Source: DATFVJ01 sp963851085 (GTDB taxonomy: Bacteria; Actinomycetota; Actinomycetes; Streptosporangiales; Streptosporangiaceae). Taken from it: a stretch of DNA of 64,000 bases. This document shows, in pieces, positions 55,033 through 63,667 of the stretch (its first letter is position 1; the number at the start of each line of letters is the position of its first letter). The DNA is taken from positions 57,039 to 121,038 of the forward strand of contig CAWKNX010000012.1 of NCBI GenBank assembly GCA_963851085.1, written 5' to 3'. Position numbers and translations under genes: made by a program. Below the pieces are notes generated by a model. It saw only the letters and a program-made list of their open reading frames with translations. It searched no databases and was not told where the DNA came from.

Positions 55033-55539
55033 CGGGCAACCATAAAGCCGCAGGCCATCGGCGCCCTAGTGGTGAACAGCATCGTCGGTGGCCCGCATGA
55101 CCACAGACAGGCCTTGACGGTGGTGGCGGAGTGGCAGAGGCGAGCTTCCGTCGCGCTGGCTGATCCACACCGAGACATGGGCGGGCTCCAGCACCCGGAA
55201 AACCCTGAATGCACACACTGCCACCGCTACCCGTTCCACGGCCCGTTCCACGCGCCACCAGCGAACCCGACCCTGCCCACATAACGCAGGGTAACCACGG
55301 GCGGCAACGGCCATCCTGTGCACGCCCGGCCACACCGCTAGCCAGCCGGTCACTGCCGCTGCTGCCGCGGCGCACGCGCACATCCGCTTGGCGCCACGAC
55401 CTCCTGGGGCCGCCCCGGAGACGACCGCACATGCCGATGAGCGCGTTTCTTATCCGATCTTGACGCGCCACCAGTGACGGGGCCTGGGAACCAGCTGTCG
55501 TTGATGCTGCCTAAGCGGCGATCACTGTCATCGGCTACA
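55033..55539. other. Intergenic region upstream of the luxR-type gene
   Basis: About 500 bp. No gene family seen on either strand. Confidence 0.4.
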
Positions 55540-55760
55540 GGGGAATGATCCTTTCCAAGCCCAGTGGGCCTATCCAGGCACCCCATGGATCCGTCCCAGT
55601 CCGCTGGGACGGATGGAACAGCCCCATCAGGGGTAACGGAACCGGCCCCGATGGCACGCGTCCGCGAGGGACGCGGAACCCGGGTCGCAGCGATCCCGTC
55701 GGGAGGTAGGCGCGGGCAATCGGAATCGACCGATTGCTCCGAGGACGTAGCTCATTTGCT
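55540..55760 (+). promoter_or_regulatory. Hairpin-rich leader, possible structured RNA
   Basis: Successive perfect or near-perfect hairpins: GCCC-AGT-GGGC (55558), ATCCGTCCCAG-TCCG-CTGGGACGGAT (55589-55614), CCCC-ATCA-GGGG (55622), GCGTCC-GCGAG-GGACGC (55658-55674), CCCGTCGGG (55687), CAATCGG-AATCGA-CCGATTG (about 55718). This density in 200 bp upstream of a secreted-protein gene, with the gene on the same strand, suggests a folded leader or small RNA. I could not match it to a known riboswitch; some pieces (GGGGUAACGG, GAACCCG) faintly recall the c-di-AMP class. Confidence 0.45.
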
Positions 55761-55925
55761 CCCTCTCCGTGCTCGGCAGACCGTGCAGGGTGACAATTGA
55801 TCGCAGACCTTGCCATGCCCGGAATTACCGGGTTAAAGTACCACGAAAGCGACACGGGTCGTTTGGTGCTCCCCGGCCAAGCTATCGGCGTTGAGGCCCG
55901 GGGCGCGGAATTTGGGGGGGCTTAC

Positions 55926-56831
55926 ATGCTAAAAGGGTTAAGGCTCGCAGCGATAATGTCGCTGGCTTTGTCTACTCTCGTCATCGGAGCAGGTGCAGCG
56001 GCAGCGTCCGAAGGTCACCACCGGCACCCCAACACCTGTACTGGCACGCTGGCTGCACCAGGCGTGCTGGCCGGGACCTATCGCCGTGATGTCGTCGTCA
56101 CTGGCGTCTGTGCCGTCAACGGCGGCGCCGCGGTGATTAAAGGAGACCTGGTCCTCGCGCCAGGCTCGGCCCTGAACGCGACGTTCGCGCTCAACGATGT
56201 GGCCGGGACAGGCACGTCCAGCCTGACCGTGCGCGGTGACATCAAGGTGGGGAACGGCGCCACCTTGGGTATGGGTTGCGAACCGAGTTTCGATCCCTGC
56301 ACAGATGACCCGAACGCCGGGTCCGGTGGCACACTGACCGGCCAGAACCACGTGTCCGGTGACGTGAAAGCGTCGCGTGCGCTGGCCGTCATCATCCATG
56401 CCAGCAAGATCAACGGGGACCTCACCCTGAGCGGCGGGGGCGGCGGCGTGACCTGCGCCATCCCGACCACCGGGATTTTCGCGGCCTTGCAGTCCCCGGT
56501 ATTCAGTGACTCTGAGGACAACACCATCGGTGGTGACCTCAAAATCACCGGGCTCCGGACCTGCTGGATGGGGGCATTGCGCAACCACGTGCGCGGAGAC
56601 CTCTTCGACGCCAATAACACGATGGCCGACCCGGACGCGGGTGAGGTATTGACCAACGTCGTTCGCGGCAACATCGCCTGTTTCCACAACAGCCCAGTGG
56701 TGCAATATGGCGACTCGGCGGGTTCCCCGAATCAGGTACGGGGCCACGCGTTCGGGGAGTGCGCCTTCAACGTGAGGCAGCCGAACCCGGCCCCCTCAGG
56801 ACCGCTGGAGCCGATCTCCGTCAAGATCTGA
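55926..56831 (+). CDS. Secreted protein with beta-solenoid-like repeats
   Basis: 301 residues from ATG 55926 after GGGGGGG. A clear signal peptide LRLAAIMSLALSTLVIGAGA ends near AAASEG. The mature part contains at least seven copies of a [VI]-x-G-[DN]-[LIV] motif: IKGDLVL, VRGDIKV, VSGDVKA, INGDLTL, IGGDLKI, VRGDLFD, VRGNIAC, spaced 20-45 residues. This layout suits a right-handed beta-helix or stacked sheet exposed outside the cell. Six or more Cys could form disulfides. A strong terminator hairpin follows. Function unknown. Confidence 0.75.
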   Translation: MLKGLRLAAIMSLALSTLVIGAGAAAASEGHHRHPNTCTGTLAAPGVLAGTYRRDVVVTGVCAVNGGAAVIKGDLVLAPGSALNATFALNDVAGTGTSSLTVRGDIKVGNGATLGMGCEPSFDPCTDDPNAGSGGTLTGQNHVSGDVKASRALAVIIHASKINGDLTLSGGGGGVTCAIPTTGIFAALQSPVFSDSEDNTIGGDLKITGLRTCWMGALRNHVRGDLFDANNTMADPDAGEVLTNVVRGNIACFHNSPVVQYGDSAGSPNQVRGHAFGECAFNVRQPNPAPSGPLEPISVKI

Positions 56832-56850
56832 CTGACCTTTACACCAACGA

Positions 56851-56883
56851 GCGACGGGCCACCCGCGAAGGGTGGCCCGTCGC
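56851..56883 (+). terminator. Transcription terminator hairpin
   Basis: A 14-bp perfect stem (56851-56864 with 56870-56883) closing a GCGAA loop, 20 bp after the stop of the secreted-protein gene. GC-rich without a U-run, as usual in actinobacteria. Confidence 0.75.
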
Positions 56884-57064
56884 GCTCCTTGGCGGTGTCA
56901 GCGAGCGCAGTGCGATGCGCCGAAGACGTCGATTTCCGTCCGATGATTCCGCCGCCTGCCAGATCAATTAGGAATGCCCAGCCAGCCGATTTTTCCGCCA
57001 ATTGGAGCTCCCGCATATGCCAGGCCCGACCGCCGAAGTCGAGGTCCGCCCAGATCTGGTCAAG

Positions 57065-57268
57065 ATGGCTCAGGGCAATGTGAAGTGGTTCAACGGCGAG
57101 AAGGGCTACGGCTTCATCGCGGTCGAGGGTGGCCCAGACGTGTTCGTGCACTTCAGTGCGATCACGGGTGGCGGCTACCGCAGCCTCGAGGAGGGGCAGA
57201 AGGTCGAGTTCGACGTCACGCAGGGCCAGAAGGGACCCCAGGCGGAGAACGTCAGGGTCATCGGCTGA
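57065..57268 (+). CDS. Cold-shock protein
   Basis: 67-residue single CSD that binds single-stranded RNA/DNA. AQGNVKWFNGEKGYGFIAVE carries RNP1 (KGYGFI) and VFVHFSAI carries RNP2. ATG 57065 gives the family's normal N-terminus; longer in-frame starts (57002) are unlikely. Nucleic-acid-contacting aromatics (W, F, F, H, F) are present. Monocistronic after the terminator at 56851. Confidence 0.93.
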   Translation: MAQGNVKWFNGEKGYGFIAVEGGPDVFVHFSAITGGGYRSLEEGQKVEFDVTQGQKGPQAENVRVIG

Positions 57269-57370
57269 CTCATCGGCGGCGACCACCTCGCCGGGCCGTC
57301 CCAGCGTCGCGGTGACCGCGCGACACCAACTGACCGCCGCGCCCATGGCGCGCTGGCGGGAAGCCTGGCG

Positions 57371-58198
57371 TCAGGGCTTGCGGCCGATCCCCGCGTACGC
57401 CGGGATCAGGTGGGACGGGCTCGCAATGGCCCGCCACTGCGGCAGCGGCACCACACCAGGCTCCACAAGCTCCAAGCCGTCGAAGAACCGGCTAAACTCC
57501 GCCCGCGAGCGCAACGTCAGCCGCGTGCCGCCCATCCGCTGGTTGAGCCGCGCCGTCCCCTCGGTGACCCGCTCCACGTCGATATCCCTGGTGGTATCCG
57601 ACACCGCCAGATAGCTCCCCGACGCAAGCGCCCCCATCAACTCGGCCACGAGCGCGTGCGGGTCGTCGGAATCCGGGACGTACTGCAAGATCATCAAGGC
57701 CATCACGGCCACTGGGCGGCTGAGATCCAGCGTCGCCGCCGCCTCCCGCACGATCTTGCCGCTATCGCGCACATCCGCATCGATATAAGCGGTTGCGCCC
57801 TCCGGCCTGCTGCTCAGCAGCGCACGCGCATGCGACAACACGATCGGGTCATTGTCCACGTACACGATCCGGCACTCCGGTGCGGCGGCCTGGGCGACCT
57901 CGTGCGTGTTGTCCGCAGTCGGCAGGCCCGTACCAAGATCCAGGAACTGGCGGATCCCCGCCTCCACAAGAAACCGCACCGCCCGGCCCAGGAACGCCCG
58001 GTTCGCCCGCACCCCCGGCAACACGTTGGGATTAGCCGCGATCACCTGCTCGGCGGCATCCCGGTCGGCTGCGTAATTGTCCTTCCCGCCCAGCCAGTAG
58101 TCATACACCCGGGCCGGATGAGCCACCCCGGTATTAAACCCTTCGGCGCCCTGCCCAGCCCAGCCAGAAGGAACCGGGGCGAACCAGTCCTTCGCCAC
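57371..58198 (-). CDS. SAV2177/DUF574-family SAM-dependent methyltransferase (intact)
   Basis: 275 residues from GTG 58198, which has AAGGCGGGCGG upstream; longer in-frame starts are less likely. HPARVYDYWLGGKDNYAADR, then NRAFLGRAVRFLVEAGIRQF, LDLGTGLPTADNTHEVAQ (SAM loop) and RIVYVDNDPIVLSHARALL are the family landmarks. It ends LIPAYAGIGRKP. This family is hugely expanded in Streptomyces and relatives; its substrate is unknown. It is the only complete copy of three in the window. Confidence 0.9.
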   Translation of the reverse strand: MAKDWFAPVPSGWAGQGAEGFNTGVAHPARVYDYWLGGKDNYAADRDAAEQVIAANPNVLPGVRANRAFLGRAVRFLVEAGIRQFLDLGTGLPTADNTHEVAQAAAPECRIVYVDNDPIVLSHARALLSSRPEGATAYIDADVRDSGKIVREAAATLDLSRPVAVMALMILQYVPDSDDPHALVAELMGALASGSYLAVSDTTRDIDVERVTEGTARLNQRMGGTRLTLRSRAEFSRFFDGLELVEPGVVPLPQWRAIASPSHLIPAYAGIGRKP

Positions 58199-58505
58199 AA
58201 TCCGCCCGCCTTCCCGCGCACCTGCCGCAATCCTCCGGTCAGAGCACAAATCCTGCCACACCCAGCCACCCCGGCCAACAACCCATCCGGGCTCCACTTA
58301 ACACCGCTCGGTCAGAACCAGCTACCGCACCCGCACACGCCGTTTCGTCACGATGCGTCCCTCAACGGGCCATACTTGCCGTGCCCGACGGCCACCACGC
58401 AGAGTAGACGTCCAAACGAGTCTCCTGCTGCTCGGCTCAACCGGGACCGCCGAGGTCAGCTGACCGAAGGACCGCTCCGCGGAGTAACTGCTCCGGCGAG
58501 CGCTC

Positions 58506-58838
58506 GTGGAATGGTTCGTGGAATGGCTCGCGTGCCGGTCCTGGTGCCCGCTGGACGCGCCCAGGGCTCCGGCCGACGATCCTGAGCGGATCGCGATCCG
58601 TGAGGCCTTGGCCTTCGGCAAGGCCCTGTATGACCGGCGTGTTGCCCTTGGCCTGAGTGTCGCCGATCTCGCCCAGCGGGCGGGCATGACCGCCAACGAG
58701 ATCGAGTGCATGGAAGAGGGCGGCACCGAACCCACCGTCGCCCTGCTACGACGTCTCGCTGCGGCGCTGGACGCCGATGTGCGCCTCACCGCAGGCCATG
58801 ACCTCGGCTCGGTATGGTTCGAGGCCCACGCAGCCTGA
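58506..58838 (+). CDS. XRE-family HTH protein
   Basis: 110 residues. HTH at about 38-90: IREALAFGKALYDRRVALGL, SVADLAQRAGMTANEIECME, EGGTEPTVALLRRLAAAL. The C-terminal DVRLTAGHDLGSVWFEA is like the end of HigA/antitoxin-type regulators, but no toxin gene is adjacent. Divergent from the methyltransferase at 58198. The start could be ATG 58506 or a later codon. Confidence 0.75.
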   Translation: MEWFVEWLACRSWCPLDAPRAPADDPERIAIREALAFGKALYDRRVALGLSVADLAQRAGMTANEIECMEEGGTEPTVALLRRLAAALDADVRLTAGHDLGSVWFEAHAA

Positions 58839-59206
58839 TCATCATCCTTTCGGGGCTTCCCAGCGCCAATCCATCAAACGCTCCGCCGCTCACACGACGG
58901 TGCTCGCCGGGCAACTGCCTTCGGCGGTCCTGCCCGGGCTCCCGGCCAGTACGCGCCAGGTTTCGGCCGCTGGCAACCACGGCCCCCGGGTATCGGGCGC
59001 AGTGGTGCGTCATGGCATGGCAGGGTAATCCCCTGCCCGTCTTTCGGCGCCCGGCCGCGACCGGCGCCGCAGCGGACTGCGCGGCGGGCGCACAACAGGC
59101 GGGATTGGCCCGTCCGGCCTGCGTACCTCCGCCGGTCGTGTGAAGCGATCTCCTGATCGCTAGCTCCGGAAGTAGCGCGCCTGCGCCCCGGTTGCCCATC
59201 CGGGCG
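58839..59206. other. Intergenic region without recognisable gene
   Basis: Between an XRE gene (plus) and the end of the DinB gene (minus). No motif on either strand. Confidence 0.4.
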
Positions 59207-59737
59207 TCAGTCACCGGTCATGCCGTCGATCCGCTCCCGGATGAGGTCGGCGTGGCCGTTGTGGCGCGCGTATTCCTCGATCATGTGCAGGTAGATCCAT
59301 CGGATGTCACGGGCGCGCTCCGGATGGTGTCCGCGGCTGGGCACGACGTCATCAAGCTGCTTTCCGGCCACGGCGGCGCGTGCGTGCTGTATTTCCTGTT
59401 TGAATGCCTCGATGTTGGCGGCCGCGTCCGCGTCGTCAAGCGCTTCGAAGTCCTGGCCGATTTGGTCCGGGTCGTAGGGGAAGGGCAGGTCGGTGGTTGC
59501 CGCATGCATGCGGAACCACCAGCGCTCCACCTCGGTCATGTGCCGCACCAGGCCAAGCAGAGATAGCCGGGACGGCGGAACCGGCCGCTCCTTCAGCTGG
59601 CCGGCGGTCAGGCCGGCGCACTTGTGCAGCAGCGTGCCGCGATGGAAGTCCAGCCACGCCTCAAGTGCCTGGCGCTCACTCAGGATGAGCCCAGGCTCGG
59701 TGCGCTCCACCGGCGCAGCCGTCCACGCTTCGGTCAT
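59207..59737 (-). CDS. DinB-family protein
   Basis: 176 residues. The four-helix DinB/DUF664 fold is indicated by LDFHRGTLLHKCAGLTAGQL, SLLGLVRHMTEVERWWFRMH (the metal-binding His is in RHM) and IYLHMIEEYARHNGHADLIR (two further His). The three His could bind a metal. Proteins of this type in actinobacteria are thiol-dependent transferases, for example mycothiol-dependent. ATG 59737 is chosen; GTG 59746 adds three residues. Monocistronic. Confidence 0.88.
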   Translation of the reverse strand: MTEAWTAAPVERTEPGLILSERQALEAWLDFHRGTLLHKCAGLTAGQLKERPVPPSRLSLLGLVRHMTEVERWWFRMHAATTDLPFPYDPDQIGQDFEALDDADAAANIEAFKQEIQHARAAVAGKQLDDVVPSRGHHPERARDIRWIYLHMIEEYARHNGHADLIRERIDGMTGD

Positions 59738-60224
59738 GACCGCCACGGTAGTTGTGACCGCCTATCTCCGTCGATCACTTAACCGTCGCGGCCGTGCCCA
59801 GATCCCGGCCGCTAACCAGCGCAGCTGACATGCAGGCCGGCGCCAGGATCACATCCGGGCCACTCAGGCGGCCGGCGCGTAGCGCACCGGCGAGCCGGCC
59901 AAATGAGCATTATTTCAAGTAGCTCTCTGTGATGGGCTTGACTCCGGCCTTGACGTAAGGTAGCCGCCGTTCGGCGTGCCCGGCCGGAGCGTAACGGTCT
60001 GCCCGCGATGCCGCGCCGATCTAGACGATCGGCTTGGCTGCCGGCGCCCGCTCATCGCCGATGTGCGGGGTGGGCCGCGGGCCTTCGCGGTCATCCGGGA
60101 TGCGCACACGCCCGCCGATGGCAGCGCCTGCCTCATCTCGGCCCGGGATGCGCCTGGGTCGGCCCGGCGACAGGGCTCTGACTCGGCCGGCCCGCTTCCC
60201 CGGACAGCGGGAGGCCGGCGGATA
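59738..60224. other. Region without a recognisable gene
   Basis: About 490 bp. Frames here are continuations of the decayed sigma-factor reading frames and show no family. Confidence 0.35.
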
Positions 60225-60985
60225 TCACGCCAGCGCAGCCGCCTTGCGCAGCAGTACCGACCGCTCGCGCAGGTTGCGGCACAGCCGGGCGGCGAGCTCC
60301 AGCTCGGCCCGTGCCTCGGCGGTCCGGCCGAGCCGGGCGAGCAGCTCCCCGCGCACGCTCGGGAGCAGAGTTGACCCCGACAGGCGGTCGGAGGCGGCCA
60401 GCTCGTCCACAATAGGCAGCGCCTGCTGTGGCCCATTCGCCATCGCGACGGCGACGCGTGGCAGGCGGCGATCGCTGCCTGCAGTCCGTACGGTCCGAGG
60501 CCGCGGCCGGCAGCCGAGGCCCGGCCGATCGCGGCCAGACCGCGGCGGATCGCCGACCGGTCCCACCGGCGCCGGTCCTGATCCTCTGGGAGCACCGCCT
60601 CGCCATCGGGCCCGGTGCGTGCGGGAAAGCGCGCGGCGGTGAGCTCGACCAGGGCGAGCAGCCCGTACACCTCCGGCTCGTCGGGCAGCAATGCGGCCAG
60701 CATCCGGGCCAGCCGGATCGCCTCGTACGCGGGATCGGGGCGCAGCAGGCGGTCACCGGCCGTCGCCGTCGAGCCCTCCGTGAAGATCACGTACAGCATG
60801 CTCAGGACACCGCCGAGCCGCTCGCGCCGTTGCCCGGACGGCGGCAGCTCGAACGGCACTCCCGCCGCGCGGCGATCGTTTTTTTCGCCCGCGTGATCCG
60901 TGCCTGGACCGTCGGCACGGGCACGAGGAACGCCCGGACGATCTCCACGCTCGCCAGGGCCGCCGACCGCGCGCCATCTATGCCG
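60225..60985 (-). pseudogene. ECF sigma factor (DUF6596 type), truncated and frameshifted
   Basis: Starts mid-domain with VEIVRAFLVPVPTVQARITR and AKKTIAARR (sigma region 4), shifts frame at a T7 run (about 60880), and continues with RRERLGGVLSMLYVIFTEGS and EAIRLARMLAALLPDEPEVY (the ECF42-type C-terminal helical domain). A second shift near 60450 leads to LPIVDELAASDRLSG and ends at 60225. Region 2 is absent, so it cannot work as a sigma factor. Confidence 0.75.
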
Positions 60986-61252
60986 CTTCCGTCACCGGGT
61001 ATGCGGCGCCATGGGCGGGGTACCTGTGCCGCCTCCGGTGCGGCTCACGGGCGGTTGGCCAGCCGCGGTTTACCCGTCCCGCGTGTGTTCCGTGGCAGGC
61101 TAGCCACAGCGATATGGCAAGCGCGGGCCCGCACGGCCATGACGGGGGGCGCCGCATGGACAACCAAGAAGGTCAAGATGGCACCGGGAGCGAGCGTTTC
61201 TGGAGAACCCTGTCGCGTTCGCGGCCTGCCCACTGAGCGGGTGTCCTTCTAG

Positions 61253-61488
61253 CTACTCCCTGATGAGGCGGATGACCTTTCTCACGCCCTGGTAGGTGAG
61301 GATGCCGCCGTTCCACGCCAGGATGAACACTCCGAACACCAGGAAGAGCGCCAGGGCGACCACGAGGACCGCGCCGTTCCCCTCCCGGCGGTCCCCTGCT
61401 GCTGCGGGTTCCGCTGGTACTGCTGGATCCACATCGGGCCGAGCCCGTTCGAGATCCGGCTGTTTCCTCGGGGCATGCCAAGCGTCAT
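61253..61488 (-). pseudogene. Small membrane protein with probable frameshift
   Basis: ATG 61488 follows GGAGG and reads TLGMPRGNSRISNGLGPMWI then QQYQRNPQQQ; the next frame continues AVLVVALALFLVFGVFILAW, a transmembrane helix, and ends GVRKVIRLIRE at 61253. The two halves fit one protein of about 77 residues joined across a shift near 61385. Could be a sequencing error. Confidence 0.45.
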
Positions 61489-61571
61489 CCTCCGTCCCAG
61501 TCGTGGCGACCGCCTGACCTCGCCGCCTGTCAGCACCAGGCTCCGGTTGGGAACGAACGTAGACTGGTGCG

Positions 61572-62261
61572 GTGCCCGCTGCTGAGGATCTTGAGCCGTA
61601 CCTGGTCCCTACCTGGTTCATCGACTGCGACACTCCGAGCGTCAGGCGCCGTGCGGAGGAGGTAGTCGCCGGCGCCACGAGCGATGAGGAGCGCGCAATG
61701 CGGCTCTTCTACGTGGTGCGCGACGGGATCCGGTATGACCCCTATTCGATCACCAGTGATCCGGGCGGCTACCGCGCGAGCACGGTCCTCGGGCAGCGGG
61801 CTGCTTACTGCATCCCCAAGGCCGTAGTGCTGACCGCGCTCGCCCGTGCCGTTCGCATCCCGGCCCGGCTGGGTTTCGCGGACGTGCGCAACCACCTGGC
61901 CAGCGAGAAGTTGCTGGCCCGGCTCGGGACGGACCTGTTCGTCTTCCACGGCTTCACCGAGTTCTGGCTTGCCGGCCGGTGGGTGAAAGCGACCCCCGCC
62001 TTCAACATTGGGCTTTGTGAGCGCTTCGGGGTGCGGCCGCTTGAGTTTGATGGCCGCAGCGACGCCCTGTTCCACGAGTACTCGGCGGACGGCCGGCGGC
62101 ACATGGAGTACGTGGCGGAACGAGGCAGCTTCGCCGACCTACCGCTCGAGGAGATCATGAGTGCATTCGCGACCCACTATGGGCACGTCTCGGCGGGTGC
62201 CGACCGAGACCGCGATGAACTCTTCGATCCACGCGGCGAGGCGCCGGCGCCCAGGACCTGA
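61572..62261 (+). CDS. Transglutaminase-like protein
   Basis: 229 residues. Transglutaminase/protease core: RLFYVVRDGIRYDPYSITSD, ASTVLGQRAAYCIPKAVVLT with the Cys nucleophile, and FVFHGFTEFWLAGRWVKATP with the His. The catalytic Asp is likely in the following strand. A cytoplasmic protein, with no signal peptide. Such proteins may be amidases or peptidases; the natural substrate is unknown. Divergent from the small membrane gene. Confidence 0.88.
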   Translation: MPAAEDLEPYLVPTWFIDCDTPSVRRRAEEVVAGATSDEERAMRLFYVVRDGIRYDPYSITSDPGGYRASTVLGQRAAYCIPKAVVLTALARAVRIPARLGFADVRNHLASEKLLARLGTDLFVFHGFTEFWLAGRWVKATPAFNIGLCERFGVRPLEFDGRSDALFHEYSADGRRHMEYVAERGSFADLPLEEIMSAFATHYGHVSAGADRDRDELFDPRGEAPAPRT

Positions 62262-62447
62262 GGGTTCACTTCTACGCTCCGGATCTCTTTGCGAGAGGGG
62301 CCAACTGGTTGCCGTTGGCGCCCCTGGGGCACCCGACGGTGTCACGGCGAACCCCTCCCCGCCGTCGGCCACGCCCTGAAATTCCATCGGCTCGCTGGCT
62401 CGCGAACGCGACAGACGACTCGCCTACTTCCAGGTCAACCCCACCGC

Positions 62448-62639
62448 ATGCACTACGCGCACTTCCGCGATCCGGGCATGTTCACCGGCTCCTGCGCCGT
62501 GGAAGTCGGCTGCAAAGCCGAGCGGTACCTGTGCCTTTCCGCAACTTGGGCGTCAGACTCGTCGTGGAACGAGAAGCCAGAAGTCGTCGAGTACGCCCTG
62601 TTCAAGCACGGACAGAAGCTGCGACGGAGGCGGACATGA
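62448..62639 (+). CDS. Small protein of unknown function
   Basis: 63 residues from ATG 62448: HYAHFRDPGMFTGSCAVEVG then RYLCLSATWASDSSWNEKPE. Three Cys. No family recognised; the frame is open further upstream, so it may be the tail of a decayed gene. Confidence 0.35.
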   Translation: MHYAHFRDPGMFTGSCAVEVGCKAERYLCLSATWASDSSWNEKPEVVEYALFKHGQKLRRRRT

Positions 62640-62914
62640 CCGTCGCACCCGTCTTGGCGAGCGCGCCGAGCCGCCTAATATGGGCGGCAACCTGGTCGCC
62701 AGCGCGGCCGCCTGTGCCCGCGCCCGAACGGGTTGATCTGTGCGGCCACGGGCATGGCCGACACGGCTGACCGACGCCCGACTCTGCCGAATAGCGAGCG
62801 TTGACTGCATGGATGCTTATGCGGTTGCTCGCATGGACACTCGCGGTCTCTCACGATCGACGAGGGGCGAGGGCGACGCGTTCGCGTCGAGGCCGAACTC
62901 CCCCGCCTGAGGGG
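62640..62914. other. Intergenic region without recognisable gene
   Basis: Nothing identified. Confidence 0.4.
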
Positions 62915-63454
62915 TCAGAAGGTCCATCGGGTGGCGCCCCCGGGTTCCTTGGTGGCGACGGCGTAGGCGTCCTCGGGCATGAACTCGTAGACGTACCACG
63001 GCGGCGGCCCGGCGCTGGGGGCGCTGTACTCATGGGTGAAGCCGCCGTCGGCCACGGTCGGTGCCCAGCCGCCCTCGGCGAACACCTCGGTGAGGCGCTG
63101 CAGCAGTGCGTCGTCGGTGACACGGACGGCCCGGCCCTCGAGCGCCACGTCGTAGCCGTGGATGGCGACGCCGAAGGCGCAGCGCGGGTCGCGCTCTACG
63201 TTCCGGATCTTGCGCGACCGCGGACCGCCGCAGAAGTAGTAGCGGCCGTCGACCCAGAAGGCGCCGACTGCGGTCATGTGGGGTCGGCCATCGGCGTCGA
63301 TCGTCGACAACCAGAAGGTGTGGTGGCCAGGTCCACCGGTGCCCGGTTCCTGGGTCAGGTTGGTCTCGAGCGTCCGGCGCACATCGGTCCAGTCGAGTGG
63401 GGCGAGGTCGTAGAGGTCGGCGAGATTCTTCGCTCGGGGTTCGGGAGCAGCCAT
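62915..63454 (-). CDS. Pyridoxamine 5'-phosphate oxidase-family (PPOX) protein
   Basis: 179 residues. LDWTDVRRTLETNL, HHTFWLSTIDADGRPHMTAV, FWVDGRYYFCGGPRSRKIRN and VALEGRAVRVTDDALLQRLT follow the split-barrel pattern with the flavin/F420 phosphate-binding RSRKIRN. WYVYEFMPEDAYAVATKEPG closes the fold. ATG 63454 (MAAPEPRAK) is chosen over ATG 63472. Likely F420- or FMN-dependent. No operon partners. Confidence 0.88.
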   Translation of the reverse strand: MAAPEPRAKNLADLYDLAPLDWTDVRRTLETNLTQEPGTGGPGHHTFWLSTIDADGRPHMTAVGAFWVDGRYYFCGGPRSRKIRNVERDPRCAFGVAIHGYDVALEGRAVRVTDDALLQRLTEVFAEGGWAPTVADGGFTHEYSAPSAGPPPWYVYEFMPEDAYAVATKEPGGATRWTF

Positions 63455-63498
63455 GCCAGTACCGACGATCAACGACGGCGGAACTCATCGGTCAAGAC

Positions 63499-63667
63499 CC
63501 TGGAATGTGCCGGGACGCTACGGCTGGGTCGGCGGCACCGGAACGGCAGCGCATATCACCCCGTCCACCGGCGCGGTCACCATCCTGCTCAGCCAGCTGG
63601 AGATGGCCGGACCAACCCCGCCCGCTCTGATGCGCGACTTCTGGCGGTACGCGGCGACACCTGACGC
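63499..63667 (+). pseudogene. Class C beta-lactamase-like serine hydrolase, C-terminal fragment
   Basis: Reads PGRYGWVGGTGTAAHITPST and AVTILLSQLEMAGP then PPALMRDFWRYAA. The GWxGGTGTxxHxxP stretch is the third conserved box (KTG-like) of serine beta-lactamase-type hydrolases. The SxxK and YxN boxes that should precede are absent. Confidence 0.7.

Noticed and set aside
52819..55284. 821-codon open frame on the plus strand
   Set aside because: Antisense to the luxR-type gene; high GC creates long antisense frames, and the product is Arg/His/Pro-rich without motifs.
55540..55760. c-di-AMP (ydaO) riboswitch
   Set aside because: Only two short segments resemble the consensus and the core pseudoknot could not be traced, so I call it an unassigned structured leader.
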